Source: Chondrosia reniformis (lineage: Eukaryota; Porifera; Demospongiae; Chondrillida; Chondrillidae). From it: 64,000 nt of DNA. Below are positions 28,501 through 43,148 of this stretch, piece after piece. Location: contig OX359193.1 of assembly GCA_947172415.1 (NCBI GenBank), positions 3,032,501 through 3,096,500 on the forward strand, read 5' to 3'. Both the position numbers and the translations under genes were made by a program. Each line of letters begins with the position of its first letter. Within the stretch, counting starts at the first letter, position 1. The notes under the pieces were generated by a model that did no database searches, was not told where the DNA came from, and was given only the letters and a program-made list of their open reading frames with translations.

Positions 28501-31500
28501 ACATTTGGCAAAAACTATAGGATATATTGGGCTAAGACCATAAGTTAAAGTATGGAATTTATTTGGCAAAAACTATGGGATATTTTTGGCAAAAGTATTG
28601 GATTTACTGGTCCATTGGATATATTAAGCAAAAACTAAGGGATGTCTTAGGCAAAATTATGGGATATACAGGGAAAAAATTATTGGATGCTCTAAGGGAT
28701 ATATTTGCAAAAACTAAGGGATATATTGGGCTAAGACTATAGGTGAAATTTTGGGATATATTTGAAAAACTATGGTGATATATTCGGAAAATCTGTGGGA
28801 TATATTGGGCAAAAACTATGGGATATATTGGGCTAAGACAATAGATTGTATATTGGGATATAGTTGGCGAAAATTTTGAGTTATATTGGGAAGAAATATG
28901 GGATATATTTGGTGAAGACTTTTCATTATATTGGGCTAAGACTATAGGTTATTTTATGGGTTATATTAGATAAAATTATGGGATATATAGGACAAAAATT
29001 ATGGGATATACTTTGGGATATATTTGTCCAATGGTCTGGGATTTATTTCACAAAAACTAAGGGGTATATTGGGTAAAACTATTTCATATGTTATGGGATA
29101 TATTTGGCAAAAATCATGGTAAATATTAGCAAAAACTATGCGATATATTCGGAAAAAATATGGGATAAATTGGTTTAAGACTATAAATAATTTTATGGGT
29201 TGTATTCGGCAAAAACTATAGGATATATGGGCTAAAATTATGAGTTATAGTATGGGATATATTGGTTAAACAATGTTGGATATATTTGGCAAAACTATGG
29301 GATATACTGCTCCATTGGATATATTAAGATAAAACTAGGGGATGTGTTAGGAAAAATTATAGGATATATGGGGCAAAAATTATGGGATACACTTGCGAAA
29401 ACTATGGGATATATTCGGAAAAACTATGGGAAATATTGGGCTAAGACTATAGGTTCGTTTTTGGGATACATTCGACAAAGGCTATGGGATATATTTGGCA
29501 AAACCATGGGATATATTTTGCAAAAACTAAGGGATGTCTTAGGCAAAATTAGGGGATATACAGGGCAAAAATTATGGGTTATTCTATGGGATATATTTGT
29601 CAAATGCTATGGGATATATTTGTAAAACTATGGGATTTATTCAGGAAGACTATGGGATATATAGGGGAGAAACTATAGGATTTATTGGCAAAGACTATAG
29701 GTTTTATAATGGGATATATTTGGCAAACATTATGGGATATATTTATAAAATTATGCGATAAATTGGGCAAAAGCTATGGGATATATTAGGCTAAGACTAT
29801 ATAGGTTATTTTATGGGTTATATTCGGCAAAAACAATTGGAGAAATTGGGTAAATGATATGGGAAATATTATGGGATATATTGTTTTAAATTTTTGAATT
29901 TATTTGGCAAAACTTTGGGATATACTGGTCCATTGGATATATTAATCGATTATTATGGGATATAATTGGCAATATTTTTAAGTAATTGGATATATTAAGC
30001 AAAAACTGAGGGATATATTAGGCAAAATTGTGGTATATATTAGGAAAACATTATGGGATATATTTCCAAAACTATGGGATATTTTGGCCTAAACTATAAG
30101 TTAGAGTATGGGATATATTTGGCAAAAATTATGGGATTTATTTATTAGAAATATGGGATGTATTCGGCAAAAACTATGGGATATATTATGCAAAATTGTG
30201 GGATATATAGGGCAAAAATTATGGGATATACTATGGGATATATTCGTCAAAAGCTATGGGATATATTTGACAAAAAATAAGGGGTATATTGGGTAAAATT
30301 ATGGGATATATTATGGGATATAATTGGCAATATTCTTAAATAATTGGATATATTAAGCAAAAACTGAGGGATATATATAGGCAAAATTATGGGATATATT
30401 CGGCAAAAACTATAGGATATATTTGGCAAAACTAGGGAATATACTGGTCCATTGAATATATTAAGGAAAACTAAGGGATGTCTTATGCAACATTATTGGA
30501 TATATAGAGTTAAAATTATGGGATATACTATGGGATATATTTGTCAAAAGCTATGGGATATATTAGACAGAAACTAAGGGGTATTTTGGCTAAATATATG
30601 GGATATTTATGGGATATAATTGACAAATCTTTAAATAATTTGGTATGTTAAGTTAAAAATTGCTGGATATATTAGGCAAAACTCTGGGATATACTGGTCC
30701 ATTGGATATATTAAGATAAAACTAAGAGATATATTAGGCAAAATTATGGGATATGTACGGCAAAAATTATGGGAAATACTATGGGATATATTTGTTAAAA
30801 GCGATAGGATATAGGTGCCAAAAACTAAGGGATATATTGTGTAAAATTATGGGATATATTATGAGATATATATGTCAATATTTTTAATTTATTGGATATA
30901 TTTACCAAAACCGAGGGAAATATTAGTCAAAACTATGGAATATTTTAGGAAAATTATTGGATATAGTTGGCAAAAATTATGGGATGTATTTTGAAAATAT
31001 TATGGGATATATTTGGAATAACTATGGGATATATTTGGTAAAAACTATAGGATATATTGGGCTCAGACATAAGTTAAAGTATGGAATTTATTTGGCAAAA
31101 ACTATGGGATACATTGGTCAATTACTATAGGTAAAATTATGGGATGTATTCGGCAAAAACTATGGGATATATTTGGCAAAATATATTGGATATACTGGTC
31201 CATTGTATATATTAAGCAAAAACTAAGGGATGTCTTAGGCAAAATGATGGGATATACAGGGCCAAAATTATGGGATACTCTAAAGGATATTATTTGTCAA
31301 AAGCTATGGGATATATCGGACAAAAACTAAGGGTCGTTTTGGGTAAAACAATTGGATATATTATGGAATATAATAGGCAATATTTATAAATAATTGGATA
31401 TATTAAGGAGGAACTGAGAGATATATTAGGCCAAACAATTGGGCTAGGACTATAGGTTAAATTATATGATACATTTAGCAAACATTATGGGATATATACG

Positions 31501-34500
31501 AAAACACTATGGGATATATTGGCAAAAACTATGGGATTTATTGGGCTAAGACTATAGGTTATATTATGGGATATATTTGGCGTAAATCATGATAAATATT
31601 GGCAAAAACTATGGGATATGTTGGTTTAAGACTATAAATAATTTTATGGGTTGTATTTGGCAAAAACTAATGGATATAGTGGGCTAAAATTACGGGTTAT
31701 ATTATGGGATGTATTGGTTAAATATGGTTGGATATATTTGGAAAATTATGGGATATATTTGAAAAAATATGGGATATCTTTGGCAAAAACTTTGGGATAT
31801 ATTGGGCTAAGACTATAGATTATTTTATGGGATATATTCGCAAAAGCTATGATATATTGGGAAAAATTTTGGGATATATTATGGGATATATTGGTTAAAC
31901 ATTGTTGGATATATTTGTCAAAACTATGCGATATAGTGGTCCATTGGATATATTAAGCAAAAACTAAGGAATGTATTAGGTAAAATATGGGATATAAAAG
32001 GCAAAAATTATGGGATATATTTGGAAAAAATATGGGATATATTTGGATAAACTTTGGGATATATTGGGCTAAGACTATAGGTGATATTTTGGGATATGTT
32101 TGAAAACCTATGGTGATTTATTCGGAAAATCTGTGGGTTATATTGTGCACAAACTATGGGATATATTGGGCTAAAACAATAGATTATGTTATGGGATATA
32201 CTTGGCAAAAATTATGAGTTATATTTCGAAGAAATATGGGATATATTTGAGGAAGACTTTTCATTATATTGGGCTAAGACTATAGGTATTTTATGGGTTA
32301 TATTAGATAAAATTATGGAATATATAGGACAAAAATTATGGGATATACTATGGGATATATTTGTCCAAAGCTCTGGGATTTATTTGCTTAAAACTAAGTT
32401 GTATATTGGGTAAAACTATTGCATATATTATGGGATATAATTGGCAATATTTTTAAATAATTGGATTTATTAAGCAAAAACTGAGGGATATATTTGTTAA
32501 AAGCACGGTAAATATTAGCAAAACTATGGCATATATTCGGAAAAACTATGGGATATATTGGTTTAAGACTATAAATAATTTTATGGGTTGTATTCGGCAA
32601 AACTATGGGATATAGAGGGCTAAAAGTATGGGTTATATTATGGGATATATTGGTTAAACATTGTTGGATATATTTGGCAAAACTATGGCATATACTGCTC
32701 CACTAGATATATTAAGCAAAAACCAGGGGATGTATTAGGCAAAATTATGGGATATATTAGGCAAAAATTATGGGATATACTTGCAAAAACTATGGGATAT
32801 ATTCGAAAAACTATGGGATATATTGGGCTAAGACTATAGGTTCTTTTATGGGATATATTCGGCAAAGGCTAAGGGATATATTTGGCAAAACTATGGGATA
32901 TACTGGTCCATTGGATATATTTTGCAAACACTGAGGGATGTCTTAGGCAAAATTATGGGATATACATGGCAAACCTTATGGGATATACTAGGGGATATAT
33001 TTGTCAAAAGCTATGGGATATAATTGTAAAAGTATGGGATTTATTCAGAAAAACTGGGATATATAGGGCCGAAACTATGGGATATATTGGTCTAAGACTA
33101 TAGGTTATATCATGTGATATATTTGGCACACATTATGGGATATATTTATAAAAATATGCAATAAATTGGGAAAAAGGTATGGGATATATTGGGCTAAGAC
33201 TATAGAATATTTTATGGGATATATTCGGCAAAAACTATGGGATATATTAGGCAAAATTGCGGGATATATGGGACAAAAATTAGGGAATATACTATGGGTT
33301 ATGGCCATCAAAAGTTATGGGATATATTTGAAAAAATAAGGGGTATATTGGGTAAAATTATGGGATATATTATAGGATTAAATTGGAAATATTTTTAAAT
33401 AATTGGATATATTAAGCAAAAACTGAGGGATATATTATGAAAAATTATGGGATATAGTTGGAAAAAATTATGGGATATATTTGCAACACTATGGGATATT
33501 TTGGTCTAAACTATAAGTTAAAGTATGGGATATATTTGGCAAAAATTATGGGATTTATTTAGTAAAATAGGGGATATATTTGGCAAAAACTATGGGATAA
33601 TTGGTCTAATACTATAGATAATTTTATGGGATGTATTTGGAAAAAACTATGGGATATATTTGGCAAAACTATGGGATATACTCGTCCATTGAATATATTA
33701 AGCAAAAACTAAGGGATGTCTTAGGCAAAATTATTGGATAATATAGGGCAAAAATTATAGGAAATACTATGGGATATATTTGTCAAAAGCTATGGGATAT
33801 ATTAGACAAAAACTAAGGGATATTTTGGGTTTATCTATGGGATATTTATGGGATATAATTGACAAATTTTTAAATAATTGGATATGTTAAGCAAAAACTG
33901 AGGGATATATTAGGAAAAACTATGGGTTATATTGGGCTAAGACTTTAGGTTACTTTATGTTATATATTTGGCAAAAACTATGGGGTTTATTATGGGATGT
34001 ATTGGTTAAAAATTGTTGGCTATATTTGGCAAAATTATGGGATATACTGGTCCATTGGATATATTAAGATAAAACTAAGGGATATATTAGGCAAAATAAT
34101 GGGATATATTGGTTAAAAATATTGGAAATATTTGCCAAAAACTAAGGGGTATATTGGGTAAAATTATGGGATCTATCATGGGATATTATTGGCAATATTT
34201 CGAAATTATTTGATATATTTGGCAAAAATTTTGGGATATATTTGCAAAAATAATAGGATAAAGTCGGAAAAACTATGGGATGTATTGGCAAAAACTTAGG
34301 GATATATTGGGCTAAAGCTATAAATTAAAGTATGGGATATATTTGGCTAAAATTATGGGATATATTTGGAAAACATGTGGGATATACTTGGCAATAAGTA
34401 TGGGAAAGCTTGGGCTAAGACTATAGGTTATATAGTGGGATATATTTGGCCAAAGTATGGGATATTATTGGGCAAAAATTATGGAATATATTATGGGATA

Positions 34501-34886
34501 TATTTGTTAAAAATTGTTGGATATATTTGACAAAACTATGGGATAAACTGGTCCATTGGATATATTTTGCAAACACTAAGGGATGTCTTAGGCAAAATTA
34601 TGGCATATACAGAGCAAATATTATGGGATATACTATGGGATATATTAGTGAAAAGCTATGGGATATATTTGTAAAAGTAAGGGATTTATTCAGAAAGATT
34701 ATGGGATATATAGGGCCGCAACTATGGGATATATTGGGATAAGACTATAGGTTATATTATGGGATATATTGGGCAAACATTATGGGATATATTTATAAAA
34801 ATATGCAATAAATTGGGCAAAAGTTCTGGGATATATTGGGCTAAGACTATAGGTTATTTTATGGGATATATTCGGCAAAAATTATG
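19520..34886 (+). repeat. 23-bp satellite, block D (+ orientation, 15 kb)
   Basis: Longest uninterrupted plus-orientation run. Higher-order modules are shuffled copies of those in block A: 22,500-22,830 resembles 540-880, and 31,230-31,440 resembles 120-330. The module with ACAGGGGATATA and AATGGGGCTAAGAC recurs near 23,185 and, in variant form, near 25,768. The segment from 33,239 to about 34,560 is a close paralogue of 36,091 to about 37,520. No gene is supported in the 15 kb. Open frames here read GYI-QKLWDI-GKNYGIY over and over. Confidence 0.95.
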
Positions 34887-35623
34887 AAAACATCGTATCA
34901 CTAAACAAATTATATAGATTTGAAGCGCTATTCTTTCTTAATACTTTGGCTACAAGAGCGTCACGATTGCAGGCTTAAAGAAGAAGGTAAGCGGCCATAA
35001 GTGAGAGGTGCCAAATCGCCAAAAATGTTTTATTAGACAGTGGAAAATACGAATATAGAATAAATGGTGACACCAATCTATGAAGGATAATGATATCTAA
35101 CGATGGTATGTATACTCCTTTTAAATTCCCTTTACTTTTTGAATTATAATCGAAAACGTATTTTCGTACCTTTATCGGGCGCCTCTAGTACTTCATATCT
35201 CAGTTAAACAAAGGAATATTCCAGGAGTATACATACAACTTTTAGGCTGTTACTTACTGAAGAGATTGATGTCAAAAAATGGTTAGATATACAATTCTCC
35301 ACTGTCTAATAATCGCTTCTTTTTCCATTTGTCTCTTCTCCTTCGAGTAATGGCATTGTCACGTGATTATCAGCCGAAATTAGTGATATAGCTTAGCCAT
35401 CATACAATGACGTTATATGACGTTGCATATGCACCCAAATATTTGGTAACACATTATACAAACATTAGACTTCCGAAGTTGATATGTCAAGTAAAGCTTC
35501 TCGGTAGCGATACAGTTTCTTTGATCGAAGTTTTTTGTTGTTGTAAGAGGTAAGTGGAAACAGTAAGCATATTGCATGTCTACCAATATCTACGTAATTA
35601 TCAATGGCGAAAATGTATGAGCA

Positions 35624-35768
35624 ATTAACGAAGAATAATCAAAAGAAAATAGAACGTTTCGGTCATGTAAGCCTTAATTCCTTAGCTATTATAATACGTT
35701 AATAATAGCAGAGGAATTAAGGCTTACATGACCGAAACGTTCTATTCTTTTTTTGATTATTAACGTAG
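35624..35768. repeat. long near-perfect inverted repeat (arms about 55 bp)
   Basis: The left arm ends GGTCATGTAAGCCTTAATTCC at 35,681 (last residues shown). The right arm begins GGAATTAAGGCTTACATGAC at 35,713. Pairing continues through ATAGAACGTTTCGG and the A/T-rich CAAAAGAAAAT outer part with few mismatches. The 31-nt loop contains a smaller GCTATTA/TAATAGC stem. The structure is conserved in the second copy near 61,620-61,760, with a shorter loop. Confidence 0.88.
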
Positions 35769-35785
35769 TATAATCAAAAGAAAAG

Positions 35786-35840
35786 CGTTCTATTTTTCTT
35801 TTGATTATTAACGTAGTATAATCAAAAGAAAAATAGAACG
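35786..35840. repeat. perfect 22-bp-arm palindrome
   Basis: CGTTCTATTTTTCTTTTGAT and onward (35,786-35,807) is the exact reverse complement of 35,819-35,840, with an 11-nt spacer. It reuses the outer half of the neighbouring inverted repeat, so the element centre is built of three or four alternating copies of one short sequence. Confidence 0.88.
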
Positions 35841-36090
35841 TTTCGGTCATGTAGGCCTTTATTGGCCTTCCTCCGTCGTTGGCCTTCCTCCGCAATAGCT
35901 CATAAGTTTTCACAATTGATAATTTAACATCGATAACGACTAGTGATGACTCGTGACGTTTTAGTGGCTGGTGCTCTGCTTCACGCGCAGGTCACATGCT
36001 AGAGACACTTCCGCCTGGAATGTGACACCTCTGAATGCGCTAATAGACGATTTACAAAAATCGGAAATTCGTAGACATGTTACACATGCG

Positions 36091-39000
36091 TATGGGATAT
36101 ATTAGGCAAAATTGCGGGATATATAGGAAAAACATTAGGGAATATACTATGGGTTATGGTCGTCAAAAGTCATGGGATATATTTGAAAAATAAGGGGTAT
36201 ATTGGGTAAAATTATGGGATATATTATAGGATTAAATTGGCAATATTTTTAAATAATTGGATATATTAAGCAAAAACTGAGGGATATATTATGAAAAATT
36301 ATGGGATATATTTGGAAAAATTATGGGATATATTTGCAACACTATTGGGATTTATTTAGTAAAAATAGGGGATATATTTGGAAACAACTATGGGATAATT
36401 GGTCTAATACTATAGATAATTTTATGGGATGTATTCGGAAAAAACTATGGGATATATTTGGCAAAACTATGGGATATACTCGTCCATTGAATATATTAAG
36501 CAAAAAGTAAGGGATGTCTTAGGCAAAATTATGGGATATATAGGCCAAAAATTATGGGATATATAGGCCAAAAATTATGGGAAATACTATGGGATATATT
36601 GGTCAAAAGCTATGGGACATATCAGTCAAAAACTAAGGGGTATTTTGGGTTTATCTATGGGATATTTATGGGATATAATTGACAAATTATTAAATAATTG
36701 GATATGTTAAGCAAAAACTGAGGGATATATTAGGAAAAGCTATGGGTTATATTGGGCTAAGACTTTAGGTTATTTTATGTTATATATTCGGCAAAAACTA
36801 TGGGGTTTATTATGGGATATATTGGTTAAAAATTGTTTGATATATTTGGCAAAATTATGGGATATTCTGATCCATTGAAGATATTAAGATAAAACTAAGG
36901 GATATATTAGGGAAATTATGGGATATATTATTGGATATATTGGTTAAAAACTATTGGATATATTTTCCAAAAACTAAGGGGTATACTGGGTAAAATTAAT
37001 GGATCTATTATGGGATATAATCGGCATAATTTCGAAATTATTGGATATATTTGGCAAAAATTATGGAATATATTTGCAAAAATAATAGGATATATTCGGA
37101 AAAACTATGGGATGTATAGGGCAAAAACTTAGGCATATATAGGGCTAAAATTATAAATTAAAGTATGGGATATATTTGGCTAAAATTATAGGATATATTT
37201 GGAAAACCTGTGGGATATACTTGAAAATAAGTTTGGGATATATTGGGATAAGACTATAGGTTATATAGTGGGACATATTCGGCCAAAAGTATGGGATATA
37301 TTGGACAAAAATTATGGGGTATATTTGGAAAAAATGTGGGATATACTTGGCAATAAGTATGGGATATATTGGCTAAGACTATAGGTTATATAGTGGGATA
37401 TATTCGGCCAAAAGTATGGGATATATTGGGCAAAAATTATGGAATATATTATGGGATATATTTGTTAAAAATTGTTGGATATATTTTGCAAAACTATGTG
37501 ATAAACTTGTCCATTGGATATATTAAGCCCAAACTGAGAAATGTCTTAGTAAAAATTTTGGGATATAGAAAGGTAAAATTATGGGATATACTATGGGATA
37601 TATTTGACAAAAATCTAAAGGAATATATATGTAAAACTATGGGATTTATTCAGAAAAACTATGGAATAAATAGGGCAGAAACTATGGGATATATTGGGCT
37701 AAGACTATAGGTTATATAATGGGATATATTTGACAAACATAATACAATATATGTGGAAAAAATATGCGATAAATTGAGCAAAATCTATGGAATATATTGT
37801 GCTAAGACTATAGGTTATTTTATAGGATATATTAAGCAAGAACTATTGGTTATATTATGGGATATAATGGGCAATATTTTTAATAATTGGATATATTAAG
37901 GAAAAAACCAAGTAATATATTAGCCAAAAAATGGGGATAAGACCATAGGTTATATTATGGGATATATTTGTTTAAAATTGTTGGATATATTTGTAAAACT
38001 ATGGGATTTATTCAGAAAGACCATGGGCAAAAGGTATGGGATATATTGAGCTAAGACTATAGGTTATATTATGGGATATGTTTGGCAAAATTATGGGATA
38101 TATTTGAAAAAATACGGGATATATTTGGCAAAAACTATGGGATATATTGGGCTAAGACTAAAGGTTATTTTATGGGATATATTTGCAAAAACCATGATAT
38201 ATTGGACAAAAAGTTTAGGATATATTATGGGATATATTGGTTAAAAATTGTTGGATATATTTGTTAAAACTCTGCGATATAGTGGTCCATTGGATATATA
38301 AAGCAAAAACTAAGGAATGTATTAGGAAAAATTATGGGATATAAAAGGTAAAAATTATGTGATATACAATGGGATATATTTGACACAAAACGAAGCGGAT
38401 ATATTTGTAAAACTAAGGGATTTATTCAGAAAGACTATGGGATTTCAAGGGCAAAAACTATGTGATATATTGGGCTAAGATTAGAGGTTATATTATGGGC
38501 TATATTTGTAAAAATTATTGGATAAAATTGGAAAAATATATGATATATTTGTCAAAAATTATAGGATTTATTTGGAAAAAAATATGGGATATATTGGGCA
38601 AAAATTATTATACATATTTTTGGAAAAAATTGATTTAAAATTGTTGGACATATTTGGCAAAACTATGGTATATACAAGTCCATTGGATATATTAATTAAA
38701 ATCTATGGGATATATTAAGCATAAATTATGAGATATATAAAGTAAAAATTGTGGCATATACTATGGGATATAGTCGTCAAAAGGTATGGGATATATTTGA
38801 AAAAAATAATGGATATATTAGGTAAAATTATGGGATATATTGTGGGATATAATTGGTAATAATTTGAACTAATTGAATATATTAAGTAACAACTTAATCA
38901 AAATTTTAGGATATATTCGGCAAAAATTATAGGATATATTTGCAAAAACTATGGGATATATTTGGAAATTTGGATATATTAAGCAAAAACTAAGGGATGT

Positions 39001-40928
39001 CTTAGGCAAAATTATGGGATAATATAGGGCAACAATTATGGGATATACTATGGGATATATTTGTTAAAAGCTAAGGGGTATTTTGAGTAAATCTATGGGA
39101 TATATATGGGATATAATTGACAAATTTTTAAATAATTGGATATGTGAAGCAAAAATTGAAGGATATATTAGAAAAACTATGGGTTATATTGGGCTAAGAC
39201 TTTAGGTTATTTTATGTTATATATTCGCCAAAACTATGGGATATATTGGGCAAACATTATGGGATATATTATGGGATATATTGGTTAAAAATTGTTGGAT
39301 ATATTTGGCAAAACTCTGGGATATACTGGTCCATTGGAGATATTAAGATAAAACTAAGGGATATATTAGGGAAAATTATTGGATATATTTGGCTAAAATT
39401 ATTTGAAAAAATAATGGGATATATTCGGAAAAACTAGGGAATGTTTTGGGCAAAAACTTTGGGATATATTGGGCTAAGACTCTAAGTTAAAGTATGGGAT
39501 ATATTTGGCTAAAATTATGGGTTATATTTGGAAAAATTTGGGATATAATTGGAAAAACTATGTGATATATTGGTCTAAGACTGTAGATAATTTTGTGAGA
39601 TGTATTCGGCAAAAAGTAAGGGATATATTTGCAAAAACAATGGAATATATTCCAAAGAACTTTGGGATATTTTGGGCTAAACTATGGGATACATTTGGCA
39701 AAAACTATGGGATTTCTTGGGCTAAGACTATAGGTTATATAATGGGATATATTTGGCAAAAATTGTGGGATACATTTATAAAAAATGAGATAAATTGGGC
39801 AAAAGCTATGGGATATAATGGGCTAAGACTATAGGTTATTTTATGGGATATATTCGGCAAAAACTGTGGGATATATTTGACAAAAATCAGGGGTATATTA
39901 GGTAAAATTATGGGATATATTTTGGGATATAATTGGCAATATTTTTAAATAATGGGATATATTAAGCAAAAACTGAAAGATATTTTTGGCAAAATTGTGG
40001 GATATATTTGGAACAAATGATGGGATATATTTGCAACACAATGGGATATTTTGGCCTAAAGTTTAAGTTAAAGTATGGGATAAATTTGGTAAAAATTATG
40101 GGATTTTTTAGTAAAAATATGGGATATATTTGGCAATAATTATGAGATATATTGGTCTAAAACTATAGATAATTTTATGAGATGTATGCGCAAAAATATG
40201 GGATATATTTGGCAAAACTATGGGATATACTCGGCCATTGAATATATTAAGCAAAAACTAAGGGATGTCTAAGGTAAAATTATTCGATATGTAGGTCAAA
40301 AATTTTGGAATATACCATGAGATATATTTGTCAACAGCTATGGGATATATTATACAAAAACTAAGGGGTATTTTGGGTAAATCTATGGGATATTAATGGG
40401 ATATAATTGACAAATTTTTAAATAGTTGGATATGTTAAACAAAAACTGAGGGATATATTAGGAAAACTATGGGATATATTTGGCAAAACTATAGGATATA
40501 TTGGGCTAAGACCATTAGTTAAGGTATGGAATTTATTTGGCAAAAACTATGGGATATATTGGTCTAATACTATAGATAAAATTATGGGATGTATTCGGCA
40601 CAACTATGGGATATATTTGCCAAAATTATGGGATATACTTGTCCATTGGATATATTAGGCAAAAACTAAGGGATTTCTTAGGCAAAATTATGGGATATAC
40701 AGGGAAAAAATTATGGGATACTCTAAGGGATACATTTGTCGAAAGCTATGGGATTTATTTGATTAAAAATGAGGGGCATATTGGGTAAAACTATGGGATG
40801 AATTATGGGTTATTATAGGCAATATTTTTAAATAATTGGATATATTAAGGAAAAAAGGGGGATATATTAGCCATAAAATAGGGCTAAGACTATAGGTCAT
40901 ATTAAGGGATATATTTGGAAAAATTATG
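36091..40928 (+). repeat. 23-bp satellite, block E (+ orientation)
   Basis: Plus-orientation satellite resuming after the 1.2-kb element. Its first 1.4 kb is a higher-order copy of 33,239-34,560. The module with GACAAATTTTTAAATAATTGG and CTTTAGGTTATTTTATGTTA recurs near 33,860, 36,680 and 39,117. It ends in GGAAAAATTATG at the next orientation switch. Confidence 0.95.
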
Positions 40929-43148
40929 TATATCCCAATGTTTTATCAAATATATCCCATAGTTTTTGCCGAATACATCCCATAAAATTATCTATAATCT
41001 TAGACCAATATATCACATAGTTTTTGTCAAATATATCCCATAATTTTAGCCAAATATATCACACACTTTAACTTGTAGTCTTAGCCCAATATATCCCAAA
41101 GTTTTTTCCCAATATATCCCATAGTTTATCAGAATATATCCCATTATTTTTGCTAAAATATCCCATAATTTATGCCAAATATATCCAATAATTTAAAAAT
41201 ATTGCCAATAAAAATATATCCCATAATGTTACCCAATATACCCCTTAGTGTTTGTCTAATATATCCCATACCTTTTGACAAATATATCCCTTAGTATATA
41301 CCATATTTTTTGCTTTATATATCTCATAATTTTTGCTAAATATATCCCATTGATTTCAATTAATATATCCAATGGACTAGTATATCCCATAGCTTTGCCA
41401 AATATATCCAACAATTTTAAACCAATATATCCCAAAATATATATAATATATCTTTACCCAATATATCACATATTTTTTCCAAATATATCCCATAATTTTT
41501 GACAAATATATCATATTTTTTCTAACTATATCCAATAATTTTGCCAAATATATCCCATAATATAACCTATAGTCTTAGCCCAATATATCACATAGTTTTT
41601 GCCCACTATATTCCATAGTCTTTCTGAATAAATCCCATAGTTTTACAAATATATCCCCTTCGTTTTTTGTCAAATATACCCCATAGTATATCACATAATT
41701 TTTGCGTTTTATATCCCTTAATTTTGACTAATACATTCCTTAGTTTTTCTTGATATATCCAATGGACCACTATATCGCCTAGTAATGACAAATATACCTA
41801 ACAATTTTTAACCAATATATCCCATAATATATCCCAAAATTTTTCCCAATATATCATAGTTCTTGTGAATATATCCCATAAAATAACTTATAGTCTTAGC
41901 CCAATATATCCTATAGTTTTTGCCAAATATATCCCATATTTTTTAAAATATATCCCATAATTTTGTCAAATATATATCCAACAATGTTTAACCAATATAT
42001 CCTATAGTTTTTGCCAAATATATCCCATATTTTTTAAAATATATCCCATAATTTTGTCAAATATATATCCAACAATGTTTAACCAATATATCCCATAGTA
42101 TAACCCATAATTTTAGCCCACTATTTCCCATAGTTTTATTTATAATTATTTATAGTCTTAAACCAATATATCCCATAGTTTTTCCGAATATATCCCATAG
42201 TTTTTGCTAATATTTAGCATGATTTTTGCCAAATATATCCCATAATATCACCTATCTTCTTGGCCCAATAAATGCCATAGTTTTTGCCCAATATATCCCA
42301 TAGTGTTTCCGAATATATCCCATAGTTTCTACAAATATATCACAAAATTTTGGCAAATATATCCCTAAGTTGTTGCTTAATAAATCCAATTATTTAAAAA
42401 TATTGCCAATTATATCCCATAATTTATGAAATTGTTTTACCCTATATACACTTTAGTGTTAGTCAAATAAATCCCAGAGCTTTGGACAAATATATCCCAT
42501 AGTATATCCCATAATTTTTGTCCTCTATATCCCATAATTTTATCTAATATAACCCATAAAATAACCTATAGTCTTAGCCCAATATAATGAAACGTCTTCG
42601 CGAAATATATCCCATATTTCTTCCAAATATAACTCATTATTTTGCCAAGTATATATCCATAAAATAATCTATTGTCTTAGCCCAATATATCCCATAGTTT
42701 ATCCAAATATATCCTTTTTTCAAATATATCCCATAGTTTTTACCCATTATATTCCATTGCTTTTCCGAATATGCCCGTAGTCTTAATAAATATATACAAT
42801 AATTTTTGCCAAATATATACCATAATATCACCTATAGTCTTAGCCAAATATATCCCATAGTTTTGCTGAATATTATCCCATGGTGTTTCTGAATAAATTC
42901 CATAGTTTTACAAATATATCCAACAATTTTAAACCAATATATGCCATAATAAGTCTCATACTTTTTGCCTAATATATCCCATAGTTTTTGCCGAATATAT
43001 CGCATACTTTTTGCCACAAATATCCCATAAAATAACCTAGAGTCTTATCCCAATATGTCCCATATATTTGCCAAATGTATCCCATATTTTTCAAAATATA
43101 TCCCATAATTTTAGCCAAATATATCTGGAAATATCACCTATTGTCTTG
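40929..43148 (-). repeat. 23-bp satellite, block F (- orientation)
   Basis: Minus-orientation block that is a paralogue of 12,791 to about 14,650, with the same order of variants. Examples are CATCCCATAAAATTATCTAT early on, the TTAATTAATATATCCA segment, the CCCCTTCGTTTTTTGTC segment, and the inverse of the GACTTTTC module near 42,590. A 90-bp stretch (about 41,915-42,000) is directly repeated at about 42,000-42,090. Confidence 0.94.

Larger units (their letters stand above)
34887..36090. mobile_element. 1.2-kb hairpin-rich interspersed element, copy 1
   Basis: A non-satellite insert beginning AAAACATCGTATCACTAAAC and ending GACATGTTACACATGCG. The satellite is split as AAAATTATG and TATGGGATAT, so TATG is repeated at both junctions. 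An uninterrupted paralogue of the flanks exists at about 33,226-33,260, serving as an empty site. A close second copy lies at 60,897-62,079. The centre holds two strong palindromes. A 74-codon minus-strand frame (35,689-35,913) spans those palindromes and is probably not coding. The element class is unknown; it is non-autonomous. Compared with the other copy it lacks about 95 bp at the left. Confidence 0.82.

Noticed and set aside
35689..35913. Conserved 73-74-codon minus-strand ORF in both copies of the 1.2-kb element (35,689-35,913; 61,681-61,902).
   Set aside because: It spans the palindromes, so its repeated FSFDYTT-LIIKKRIERF segments are a by-product of inverted repeats. Conservation merely reflects the recent copy.
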